Positions 15,388 to 23,252 of a stretch of 37,999 bases of DNA are shown piece by piece. The position numbers were made by a program, and so were the translations under genes. Numbering within the stretch: the first letter of the stretch is position 1; every line of letters starts with the position of its first letter. Origin of the DNA: Parabacteroides distasonis (GTDB taxonomy: Bacteria > Bacteroidota > Bacteroidia > Bacteroidales > Tannerellaceae); the NCBI RefSeq assembly GCF_004793765.1, contig NZ_SRYM01000040.1:1-37999 (forward strand). The letters are read 5' to 3'. The notes under the pieces were generated by a model, which worked only from the letters and a program-made list of their open reading frames with translations, was not told where the DNA came from and did not search any database.

Positions 15388-17088
15388 TTAACGCTCGTTC
15401 AAGACGTTGTATAAACCATTCAGATCGTCGGCACCTACCAAGTCTACACCTTCCTTGATAAAGAAACGCTTGAACTGTTCGGTATCCGGGGCGCCCCACC
15501 AACGGAATAGTTTTCCCTCATCGTGGACTTTCCGGATGATCTCACGCATCTTCTGTAGTTGGTCGGCAGGCATCTCGCCTTCGCCTTTCCATGTGAAGAA
15601 ATCGGAGTAATTATCGCTTACTACCGGGGCGAGGGAAGCAGGGATGCCCTGTCCCAAATCCTTGATTTGTCCGTCGAGGAAGGTGAAGCGGCTGTTCTCT
15701 TTCGGCAGGCTGTTCTTCGGACGGTCGCCGGAAAGGAAGAAGAGGACAGCGCTTTCTCTATATTCGCCGTTATCGACGGAGCAGAAATACTCCTTGTAAG
15801 GCTCCATCTGTTTCTTTAATAGCTTGTACATCTCCTCGCCTTGTGCCTTGCAATCCACCATCAGGTAGAAAGGACGGTCGCTATCGGGATAGACTTTTCC
15901 GCCATTCGCTTGTATGCGGGCTACGAGCGGTTTGAGGTAGAGGTTCTCGAAGGTAATGGCAGGGGCGGGTTCCGGGCGTTCGTGGGAGACGTATAGCTCG
16001 CCATCAATCAGCCACAGATCGGCCTCTACGCAATTATATCGGAAGGCCAAGGCATCTTGCAACGGGTTTTCTCGCCAATAATCATTATGGGAGAAAGCGT
16101 TGTAATGGATTTCTTGATTGATACTGCGGGGAAGGGTGTCGTTCAGATAAGGGCCTACAACCTCGAAATTACCTTTATCGTCTGTCCAGCGGCAACTTGC
16201 CACAGAGATGGTGTTATCCTTTATACGCAATACGGCGAACGAGCCGTTTCCATCCTCGTCCGGCCAAGCGTTGTTCACTTGGTAGATCGGATATCCCCGA
16301 TAATAACGCAAAGATGGTTCGTGCGTATGGCCTACCAAAAAAGCGGCTACGTTATACTGGTCTAGGAGATTGAATAACTGGTTGCGGGTATCTTGCGGCC
16401 ACCATTTGATCGCCCAAGGGTCTACGCCGTAATGTTGGATATAGACCACAGGATTGCCTGCGGAGGCATATTGCTTGAGGTCGTTCGCCAACCAATTGAG
16501 ATTGCTTTCGCAATAGGCGGTATCGCCGGAGAAACGTTGGGCTTGCACGAAATGTACGTCGCCGATATTCCAAGAGTAACTACGACTGGATGGGTGCAAG
16601 TTTAGGATCTCCTTCTTCGCTAGTTTATCATTCAGGGTAGAATCCAGATAATGGAGGGAGAAAGCACGGCCCGCTAGATTGTCGGCTTCATTGTCGGATG
16701 CGGGATCGATGTCATGATTGCCGAAGCCGGGGTATACCGGGAAATGGATAGTCTTCTCGCCCTTGCCTGTCTCATACCGTTTGCGGTAGAGGGAGAGGAT
16801 CTCGGGACGTGCCTTGTCGAACATATCCCCGGCGATGATTACGCCATCTACGTTCTGTACGGTTTCTCCGGCTATGCCCGGCGTTGCGTCTGCCGGGAAG
16901 CTGAAATTACCGGGTAGGCGGTTCATGGTTACGACATGGTAATATTGATCCGTCTCCGGCGGAAGATCGAAATGGAGATCGCCCGCTACGATGACGGTTA
17001 CGTCGCGCTCCGGCCGGTTGCTCTTAAAAGAGGAACAAGCCGTACAGAAGGTAAGAGAGACGACGAATAAGGATAGAATCTGTTTCAT
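15388..17088 (-). CDS. Lipoprotein fusion: calcineurin-like phosphoesterase + GDPD/PI-PLC-like domain
   Basis: The 566-aa protein has a type II signal peptide (lipobox CTAC, Cys18). Residues 30-310 are a metallophosphoesterase with the full metal set: GDLHF (Asp37, His39), GDMFD (Asp88), GNHD (Asn124, His125), QHYG (His219) and GHTH (His254, His256). Residues 328-566 form a glycerophosphodiester phosphodiesterase/PI-PLC-like TIM barrel with SHNDY (His334, Asn335), EADLWL (Glu354, Asp356) and YVSHE (His369). Two phosphoesterase activities in one surface lipoprotein are unusual. It is the last gene of the PUL, 28 bp after the MGH1-like glycosidase. The substrate is unknown; a phosphodiester-decorated glycan is the inference. 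Confidence 0.85.
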   Translation of the reverse strand: MKQILSLFVVSLTFCTACSSFKSNRPERDVTVIVAGDLHFDLPPETDQYYHVVTMNRLPGNFSFPADATPGIAGETVQNVDGVIIAGDMFDKARPEILSLYRKRYETGKGEKTIHFPVYPGFGNHDIDPASDNEADNLAGRAFSLHYLDSTLNDKLAKKEILNLHPSSRSYSWNIGDVHFVQAQRFSGDTAYCESNLNWLANDLKQYASAGNPVVYIQHYGVDPWAIKWWPQDTRNQLFNLLDQYNVAAFLVGHTHEPSLRYYRGYPIYQVNNAWPDEDGNGSFAVLRIKDNTISVASCRWTDDKGNFEVVGPYLNDTLPRSINQEIHYNAFSHNDYWRENPLQDALAFRYNCVEADLWLIDGELYVSHERPEPAPAITFENLYLKPLVARIQANGGKVYPDSDRPFYLMVDCKAQGEEMYKLLKKQMEPYKEYFCSVDNGEYRESAVLFFLSGDRPKNSLPKENSRFTFLDGQIKDLGQGIPASLAPVVSDNYSDFFTWKGEGEMPADQLQKMREIIRKVHDEGKLFRWWGAPDTEQFKRFFIKEGVDLVGADDLNGLYNVLNER

Positions 17089-17116
17089 ATACGAATTGTT
17101 TTATGGATTTACGGTC

Positions 17117-18745
17117 TTATACGGTTTGCGTGCCGGGTTTTACGCTAGCCGTCTTTTGCTTGTCGCCCCAAAGGACGGTTAGTTCCAAGGGGACGTCGCT
17201 GGTAATTTCTACCTGTGGCTCTTGGGTAGCGGAGGAACGGGCCTTGACTTTGATCGCTACCAGACCGTCGATGCCGAAAGGATAACGGTCGATGCCATAA
17301 GCCTCCGTCAAGTTCACGTCTACGGTCAATTTCTTCTCGTACACATTGGAGCGGATGCCGAAGATCTGCTCAATCAAGCCGGAGATCGGTGCCAGTCCGC
17401 CCCAACCCACGAAATTCGGGCGGGCCATGAAGCCCGGCTCCTCATGTTCCGGAGCGTAGTATTCCCAGAACGTTCCGGTATTCTTATATACCTTGAGGAC
17501 GTTATCGTAATGGTTGCGTGCGATCTCGTAAGCCAATTTACGATAACCTTGTTGCAGCAGGCCGGTAATCACCATATAGTTTGCTCCCGGCCATACGCCC
17601 CCCTGCCAGTAGCGGCCGTTGTCCTTGTATTTGGGATGGTTGGCGGCAAGGGAAGGGACGCGGTGCAGGCGGTTGAATGTTTCCTTGTTATCCAGCTCGG
17701 CTACGAAAGCGTCCATGCGTTCTTTGGATAGGATATCGGTCAATAAGGCCCAGTACGCGTAGATTCCCTTGGTGGAGGAAAGGCTTCCGTCGGCGTATTG
17801 ATCGAAAAGGAAATGTTCCTTCTCGTCCCATAGGTTCTCGTTAATGTATTTCTTTAGCATTTTCTGCTCGTCCTCGAACTCCTCGATCTCCTGCCAACGC
17901 TCCAGATAGAAACCCATCTCAAGCAGATGCCCGGCGGTGAAGTATTGTTGCAGGCAAACGTCCAGCCAGATCATATGGCCGTGGCTGTATATCGGGTTGT
18001 ATTTCGGTTCCACCCGGGGCATGTTGTCCATGCCGGTACCCCAACCGCTAGTCCAATATGTACCGTTGCGCCACGTATGGTTTAGCTTCAACCATTTATA
18101 ATAAGCGCAAAGGGCGGGGAATATCTTGTGCAAGCGGTCTATATCGCCGAACTGCTTGTAATAGACGATCTCGCTCCAGGGGAGGATGTTCGGTCCGGTA
18201 CTGGTCGGGTCGTAACGCTCGAAACAATCCGCTCCGTCCGCCTTGATCTCCCGGCAGATGAAACCGTCCGGATGTTGTTTGGCGTAGAAATTATCTAACG
18301 TACGCTGGAAAGGGAAGAAACGGGTACCGAAACGGGCGAACATCATCATGAAAGCGGAGTCCCACATGAATATGTTACCGTTGTAGGCGACATCGAGGTA
18401 ACTACATACGAAACCGGAATCCGGTTCCGGTGCCTTGATGTTGCCGATGCCGATTTGCCAAGCCTTCCAGTACATCTCGATCTCTTTCTCGTGTCCGCTC
18501 CAAGTCGGGTTCGGCAGGATTTGCTTGGCCTCCTCGAAGGTACCGGGCGTGATGGTCTCCGGTCTCGCTGTCCGGAACTCGTTCTCGGTCACGAAGGGTT
18601 CCTTCAGGTAGGTGTTCTTGTAAGGAAGATTGTATTTGGGTCGTTTCTCTTCCATTTTCTCTTGCGCTAAAAGGTTCCCGGCGGGAACGGAGGCTGCGCC
18701 TGCCGCAAGAAGGGATTGCTTTAAGAAGTTTCGTCTTGTTGTCAT
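17117..18745 (-). CDS. MGH1-like (alpha/alpha)6 glycoside hydrolase, Tat-type signal
   Basis: The 542-aa protein starts with a twin-arginine leader (TTRRNFLKQS, then a hydrophobic Ala-rich stretch and a possible cleavage after LLAQ). The body is the MGH1/GH63/GH37-like clan GH-G fold. Likely catalytic residues are Asp240 in GWGTGMDNMPR (family motif GxDNSPR) and Glu428 in GTFWEYYAPE; NGRYWQGGVWPGANY is another typical strip. A glucosidase, mannosidase or trehalase specificity cannot be told from sequence alone. The 247-bp gap upstream holds a 22-bp tandem array and no TAnnTTTG box, so the gene is probably read from the GH92/alkaline phosphatase transcript. Confidence 0.83.
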   Translation of the reverse strand: MTTRRNFLKQSLLAAGAASVPAGNLLAQEKMEEKRPKYNLPYKNTYLKEPFVTENEFRTARPETITPGTFEEAKQILPNPTWSGHEKEIEMYWKAWQIGIGNIKAPEPDSGFVCSYLDVAYNGNIFMWDSAFMMMFARFGTRFFPFQRTLDNFYAKQHPDGFICREIKADGADCFERYDPTSTGPNILPWSEIVYYKQFGDIDRLHKIFPALCAYYKWLKLNHTWRNGTYWTSGWGTGMDNMPRVEPKYNPIYSHGHMIWLDVCLQQYFTAGHLLEMGFYLERWQEIEEFEDEQKMLKKYINENLWDEKEHFLFDQYADGSLSSTKGIYAYWALLTDILSKERMDAFVAELDNKETFNRLHRVPSLAANHPKYKDNGRYWQGGVWPGANYMVITGLLQQGYRKLAYEIARNHYDNVLKVYKNTGTFWEYYAPEHEEPGFMARPNFVGWGGLAPISGLIEQIFGIRSNVYEKKLTVDVNLTEAYGIDRYPFGIDGLVAIKVKARSSATQEPQVEITSDVPLELTVLWGDKQKTASVKPGTQTV

Positions 18746-18800
18746 TCTTTATGATATTTATTGGGAGAGAGGGAGAAGGCGTGCCTCCATCGGTGAACAC

Positions 18801-18970
18801 AGTCCTCCTGCCTGGGTACCGTAGTACTGCTACCCAAGTACTGCTGTCCCACTAGCCGAGTACTGTTGTCCTCTCGGTCGAAGTACTGCGGTACTTAGGC
18901 AGGGGTACTGCGGTACCTAGCCGGGAGGATTGTGATACTTGACCGGTGGGATAGCGGCCTGTTATACTCT
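18801..18970. repeat. 22-bp degenerate tandem repeat array
   Basis: Units start at 18801, 18823 (short, 14 bp), 18837, 18859, 18882, 18904, 18926 and 18948, with a rough consensus AGTACTGYGGTACYTAGCCGG. Four units keep exact AGTACTG. There are no unique spacers, so it is not CRISPR. It fills most of the gap between the alkaline phosphatase and MGH1-like genes, and AGTACT and GGTACC palindromes recur within it. Confidence 0.75.
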
Positions 18971-18992
18971 CCATCGGATGAATACTGTTTGA

Positions 18993-20141
18993 TTATAGAT
19001 TCAGGAGCTTTTTGATCTTCCAGAAGATATCCGTATTCTCGAAGATACCCGTGAAGTTCTCGGCGCCCGGGCCGAAAGCGTAAACGGGAACCATGACACC
19101 GCTGTGGCTACCGGTGGAGAATTTACAGACGATACGGCCCTCGTTCAAGTCGCCGTCCACGAGGGTAAGACCACCGGTCTCGTGATCGGCGGTTACGACA
19201 ACCAATGTTTCCCCGTCTTGGGCGGCCCATTCGAAGATACGTCCGATCGTACGGTCGAAATCATGTGTCTCTTGCATCAACAGGTCGATATCGTTGAAAT
19301 GTCCGTAATCATCCAATTGGGAACCTTCTACCATCAGGAAGAAACCTTCCGGGTTTTGTCCCAGCAGATCGATCGCTTTCATCGAGGCACGTGCCAAGAG
19401 ATCGCCTCGCTCGGCGGGAAGCGGAGTGTCTACGGTATCGGTAACGCAGAATACCTTTCCTTTTTGAATCTTGGCCAGTTCCTCCCAGCTACGGGGAGTC
19501 TGGTAACCTTTTTCCCTTAATTCCTTGAACAAATCGCGACCGTCCGCACGGTTCTCGAATAGTTTGGAGCCGCCGCCGAAAACGTAATCGACGCCGCAGT
19601 TCACGTAATCCGCTACGATCTCGGCCTCGGCGTCACGATCCGTATTGTGGCAGCAGAAGTCGGCGGGCGTAGCGTCCCATAGACGACAGGTAACAGCGAT
19701 GCCACTTGACAGGCCTTTCTTATTCGCCAAGGTAGCCAAAGATTCCAAGGGCTTGCCTTCCGGGTCTACGCCTACCATATGGTAGTTCGTTTTATGGCCG
19801 GTGGCCAATGCTGTGCCTCCGGCTCCGGAGTCGGTGATGAGGCGGTTGGCGCAATAGGTTTTCGAGAGGCCGGTGTATTGGGAGTTGTCCAGCCAGAGCT
19901 TACCCCGGTTGGCGGTCCATGCGGAATACATGTGCATGAGGCTCATACCGTCGCCGATCATGAGGATCACGTTCTTTATTTTCTTTCCGATAGGGGGGAC
20001 TAGTTTCTTGACCTCGTAAGGTTTCTCTAGTACATACGTTTGTTCTTTGTCTCGGCGATTTTGTGCCGCAACCTCCGGAACGATCATGCCGGATAGCAGG
20101 ATGGCTAAGGCAGATAGTACGGATAGAGTTGTTCTTTTCAT
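18993..20141 (-). CDS. Alkaline phosphatase (PhoA superfamily)
   Basis: The 382-aa phosphatase has a signal peptide (to about residue 26, ending VAAQ) and all core elements: metal ligand GDGM (Asp64), nucleophile Ser105 in TDSGAGGTALATG, QLDDYGHFND, TADHETGG and STGSHSGVMVP. It hydrolyses phosphomonoesters in the periplasm. The nucleophile loop DSGAGGTA departs slightly from the usual DSAAxxTA but keeps Asp-Ser and Thr-Ala. It lies 76 bp downstream of the GH92 gene and shares its strand, so it is likely part of the PUL rather than the general phosphate-starvation response; no Pho-box-like sequence was recognised. Confidence 0.94.
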   Translation of the reverse strand: MKRTTLSVLSALAILLSGMIVPEVAAQNRRDKEQTYVLEKPYEVKKLVPPIGKKIKNVILMIGDGMSLMHMYSAWTANRGKLWLDNSQYTGLSKTYCANRLITDSGAGGTALATGHKTNYHMVGVDPEGKPLESLATLANKKGLSSGIAVTCRLWDATPADFCCHNTDRDAEAEIVADYVNCGVDYVFGGGSKLFENRADGRDLFKELREKGYQTPRSWEELAKIQKGKVFCVTDTVDTPLPAERGDLLARASMKAIDLLGQNPEGFFLMVEGSQLDDYGHFNDIDLLMQETHDFDRTIGRIFEWAAQDGETLVVVTADHETGGLTLVDGDLNEGRIVCKFSTGSHSGVMVPVYAFGPGAENFTGIFENTDIFWKIKKLLNL

Positions 20142-20177
20142 ATGATTCAGTATTTAATGATATCTCTAATTTATTTG

Positions 20178-20208
20178 GTTGTAGAGACGGGAGGCCTATC
20201 TCTACAAC
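20178..20208 (-). other. Hairpin between the GH92 and alkaline phosphatase genes
   Basis: GTTGTAGAGA (20178-20187) pairs perfectly with TCTCTACAAC (20199-20208) around an 11-nt loop. On the minus strand it is followed by CAAATAAATT, a weak tail, so it may attenuate rather than end the GH92 transcript. Confidence 0.45.
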
Positions 20209-20217
20209 TGGGTATTA

Positions 20218-23091
20218 TCAATTTATATAAAGGTTTTCTGTAGGGATTGCGCCTGGTTTGGACATGCTTGGCGTACACCAGTTCCAGCCTAGGTACTCAC
20301 CCTCGTAATCCTCGAAATAATGCAAGGCGAAAGGGTGGTAGCCTTTTTGTAAGGGGATACGTCCGGTTGCGTCGATAGCGGCGTGGGAGGCATCATTGTC
20401 CACGACCTTTTCTTTGCCAATATAAAGAACACTACCGTCGTCTGAGCGGGTACTGAACTCATAGACACCGTCTTCCGGGGCGTATATATATCCGGTGAAG
20501 ATATAGCCGAAATGATCCGGCAGCTTGGCGTTCAAGATAGAAGGCTCAGGCATCGTTCCGGTCTCGACTACCTTTGCCTTTTGCAAATCGGCTACCCATT
20601 GGAACTTCCCTTCGTAGTAGGTATAAGCTACCCCATGCTTCGTAGGCTGGATGGATAATGCGGGGCGTAATACGGCTTTTGTCGCTTGGATCGAGTACGT
20701 GCGGCTGGGTACGAATCCCTTTTTATATCCTTTGGCTTTAATGGTCGTGGTCTCTTTTAAGACTAAAGGCTCGCTGTATACCGGAGCATTCTCATCCGGT
20801 TCCGATCCGTCAAGCGTATAATGGATAACGGCCTCGGGTGTCGTGGATTTTAGTTCCGCCGTAATCTCACTTTCAAACAAGTCCAGATCATTCGCTATGT
20901 AAGGGATGGAAACGGTAGGTTGTTCCGTATAGGAATAGGGAGCGTACTCGGGAGCGGTTCCCCAACGCTTGTCCGGTGTCGACGAGAGCGTAAAGTCCAG
21001 TGTACCTCCTTGCATCAACTGGTCGTACGTGATATAGCAATGCTTAATCTCTTTTCCATTCAGCGATACGCTCGTGATGTATTTATTCTTTTCCGGTTGG
21101 TTTGCCGTGACTGTCAGTGTCTTTCCGTTTCCAAGTTTCACGGTCGCCTTATCGAAGAGCGGTGTAGTCAGGATAAACTGGTTGCTACCCGGACAAACGG
21201 AGTAGAAACCAAGGCTGCTCAACAGGTACCAAGCGGACATCTGCCCGCAATCCTCGTTGCCGATAATCCCCTCGGGAGTCGGTTGATACATCTCATCCAA
21301 CAGGCGGCGGGTCCATTCTTGCGTTTTCCACGGCTCGCCTACGTAGCTGTACAGGTAAGCCATGTGGTGGCTAGGCTCGTTGCCATGCGCATATTGACCG
21401 ACCAGTCCTGTAACGTCTACCAGATCGCCGACTACCTCGGAGGTGACTGTGAACAAGCTATCCAACTCTGCGATGAACGCCTCTTTACCCCCGAACAACT
21501 GGGTTAATCCATATACGTCATGCGGCGTAAAGAAACGATACTGCCAGGCCGTAGCCTCCGTATAGGAACGCCCGATGGCGAACGGATCGAAAGGAGTCTC
21601 CCAATTCCCATCCTGCCGTTTGCCCCGGAAGAACCGGGTACTACCGTCGAATACGTTGATAAAATTCTGGGAGTGCTTGATGAAGGTCTCATAATCATCC
21701 ATATGTCCTAAAGCTTTCGCCATTTGTGCGATACACCAATCATCGTAGGCGAATTCCAATAAACAGGAAACCGATTCTTTCTTGATATTCGTCGGGATGA
21801 AGCCTTCCTTTATATAATAATCCGCTCCTTTCTTATTCTTCTCCGCTGAAATTTTCATCGCTTCGAGAGCATGTTCTGCGTCATATCCGCGAATACCTTT
21901 CAAATAAGCGTCCGCTATAATCGATGTGGAGTGATAACCGATCATGGTTCCAGTCTCGCCCGCCGATAAGGGCCACAACGGAAGTTCGCCGCTGGCGTCG
22001 TACATATCCAAGAGAGACTGTACCATATCATTCACCAAGGTAGTATCCAACAGAGTTATCATCGGATGCCAGGCCCGGAAGGTGTCCCAAGTGGAGAAGG
22101 TGGAGAATTGGCGGCGACCTGCCGGGATCGTCGCTACGCTCATATCGTGACGGCGGTATTGTCCGTTCACGTCGCTCGCTATATTCGGGATGATCTTGCT
22201 ATGGTATAGCGCCGTGTAGAAATTCGTGCGCTCGGCTTCTGTGCCTCCTTCTACCGTGATAGCGTCCAGCTCTTTCTCCCAGTCGGAGCGTGTAGCTTGA
22301 TGGATGGCGTCGAAATCAAAGTCATAGGAATCCGTCTCTTGCACAAGGTTCAGACGAGCGTTCTCCTCATTTACGATCGATACCCCGACTTTGCAAACGA
22401 TAGGCTTTCCGGTAGTCGTATCGAAGGTAAGTACGGCTTGCCGTTCGGAAGGTTGTTCCATGGAAGAGAATGGTTGCGAGAACCTCGCTACAAAGAAGAC
22501 ATATTGATTGTCTACCCAGCCCCGGGTACGCCGCATACCGGTAAGCTCATTCTCCCCGGTTTGCTTAACCCAGCCCTCGTATATATACTCGTTATCCAAT
22601 AAATGGTCCATATCGATCACCAACGTAGCCTCTATCCCTTTTTTATAGGTATATCGGTGTATCCCGACATGCGGGGTCGTGGTAAGTTCCGCTAATACAC
22701 CTGCTTCCCTGAGATTCACCGAGTAGTAACCTGGGGAAGCCTTCTCGTCCGAGTGCGAGAATACTAAAGGTGTCTGGAGAGACGGGCGGAATAGGATATC
22801 GCCTAGGTCGATACATCCCGTACCGCTTAAATGGGTATGAGAGAAACCTATTAAGGTAGAATCGCTGTAATGATAACCGGAACAAGCGTCCCAGTTCCCT
22901 TTCCGGGTGTCTGGGCTTAGTTGGACCGCTCCGTAGGGAGCCGTGGCTCCGGGATACGTATGTCCGTGAAATCCCGTGCCGATAAACGGATCAACGGAAT
23001 CGATGGGAGATTGGGGTACTTGGCTACAGGCTGTGAATAAGGCTATTATTCCTGTACACAAGCAAGAAGAAAGAGTTTGAATGAATCTCAT
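20218..23091 (-). CDS. GH92 alpha-mannosidase lipoprotein with chitobiase-C-type and PA14 domains
   Basis: The 957-aa product has a lipoprotein signal (ALFTAC, Cys22). GH92 spans about residues 30-705, with DPFIGTGFHGHTYPGA, WDTFRAWHP, the hallmark GNEPSHHMAYLY...PWKTQ, and NEDCGQMSAWYLLSSLGFY. A CHB_HEX_C_1-type module follows (about 740-800, IHYTLDGSEPDENAPVYSEP), then a PA14-like carbohydrate-binding domain (about 825-955, FTGYIYAPEDGVYEFSTRSDDGSVLYI). GH92 enzymes are calcium-dependent exo-alpha-mannosidases, many alpha-1,2 specific. The frame extends to 23130, but ATG 23091 gives the signal peptide and follows its own ECF-type promoter by about 27 bp. It heads the enzyme part of the PUL. 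Confidence 0.93.
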   Translation of the reverse strand: MRFIQTLSSCLCTGIIALFTACSQVPQSPIDSVDPFIGTGFHGHTYPGATAPYGAVQLSPDTRKGNWDACSGYHYSDSTLIGFSHTHLSGTGCIDLGDILFRPSLQTPLVFSHSDEKASPGYYSVNLREAGVLAELTTTPHVGIHRYTYKKGIEATLVIDMDHLLDNEYIYEGWVKQTGENELTGMRRTRGWVDNQYVFFVARFSQPFSSMEQPSERQAVLTFDTTTGKPIVCKVGVSIVNEENARLNLVQETDSYDFDFDAIHQATRSDWEKELDAITVEGGTEAERTNFYTALYHSKIIPNIASDVNGQYRRHDMSVATIPAGRRQFSTFSTWDTFRAWHPMITLLDTTLVNDMVQSLLDMYDASGELPLWPLSAGETGTMIGYHSTSIIADAYLKGIRGYDAEHALEAMKISAEKNKKGADYYIKEGFIPTNIKKESVSCLLEFAYDDWCIAQMAKALGHMDDYETFIKHSQNFINVFDGSTRFFRGKRQDGNWETPFDPFAIGRSYTEATAWQYRFFTPHDVYGLTQLFGGKEAFIAELDSLFTVTSEVVGDLVDVTGLVGQYAHGNEPSHHMAYLYSYVGEPWKTQEWTRRLLDEMYQPTPEGIIGNEDCGQMSAWYLLSSLGFYSVCPGSNQFILTTPLFDKATVKLGNGKTLTVTANQPEKNKYITSVSLNGKEIKHCYITYDQLMQGGTLDFTLSSTPDKRWGTAPEYAPYSYTEQPTVSIPYIANDLDLFESEITAELKSTTPEAVIHYTLDGSEPDENAPVYSEPLVLKETTTIKAKGYKKGFVPSRTYSIQATKAVLRPALSIQPTKHGVAYTYYEGKFQWVADLQKAKVVETGTMPEPSILNAKLPDHFGYIFTGYIYAPEDGVYEFSTRSDDGSVLYIGKEKVVDNDASHAAIDATGRIPLQKGYHPFALHYFEDYEGEYLGWNWCTPSMSKPGAIPTENLYIN

Positions 23092-23117
23092 GGTATATCT
23101 TTTGTTTAATATATAGT

Positions 23118-23145
23118 ATACAATTGACAAAGGTAAACTACCTAT
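23118..23145 (-). promoter_or_regulatory. ECF-type promoter of the GH92 gene
   Basis: The minus strand reads ATAGGTAGTTT (23145-23135), 10 bases, then ATTGTAT (23124-23118), identical in both blocks and spacing to the copies before susC and fecR. The start codon at 23091 lies 26 bp beyond the second block. Confidence 0.8.
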
Positions 23146-23179
23146 TTGAGATATGCGTTTTTACCCGGTAGAAAATAAC

Positions 23180-23210
23180 ACGGGCTGTTTCATTTTCTGA
23201 GACAGCCCGT
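23180..23210 (-). terminator. Terminator of the susC-susD transcript
   Basis: A 12-bp stem ACGGGCTGTTTC (23180-23191) pairs with GAGACAGCCCGT (23199-23210) with one wobble and a 7-nt loop. On the minus strand it is followed by GTTATTTTCT. It lies 42 bp after the susD stop and before the GH92 promoter, so it separates the two transcription units. Confidence 0.75.
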
Positions 23211-23252
23211 AATTGAATCTTATTCTTACCTTGATCGGTTTAAAGGAGCCGG

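Noticed and set aside
18801-18970. CRISPR array
   Set aside because: The repeats are contiguous and diverged with no unique spacers, and no cas gene is in the window.
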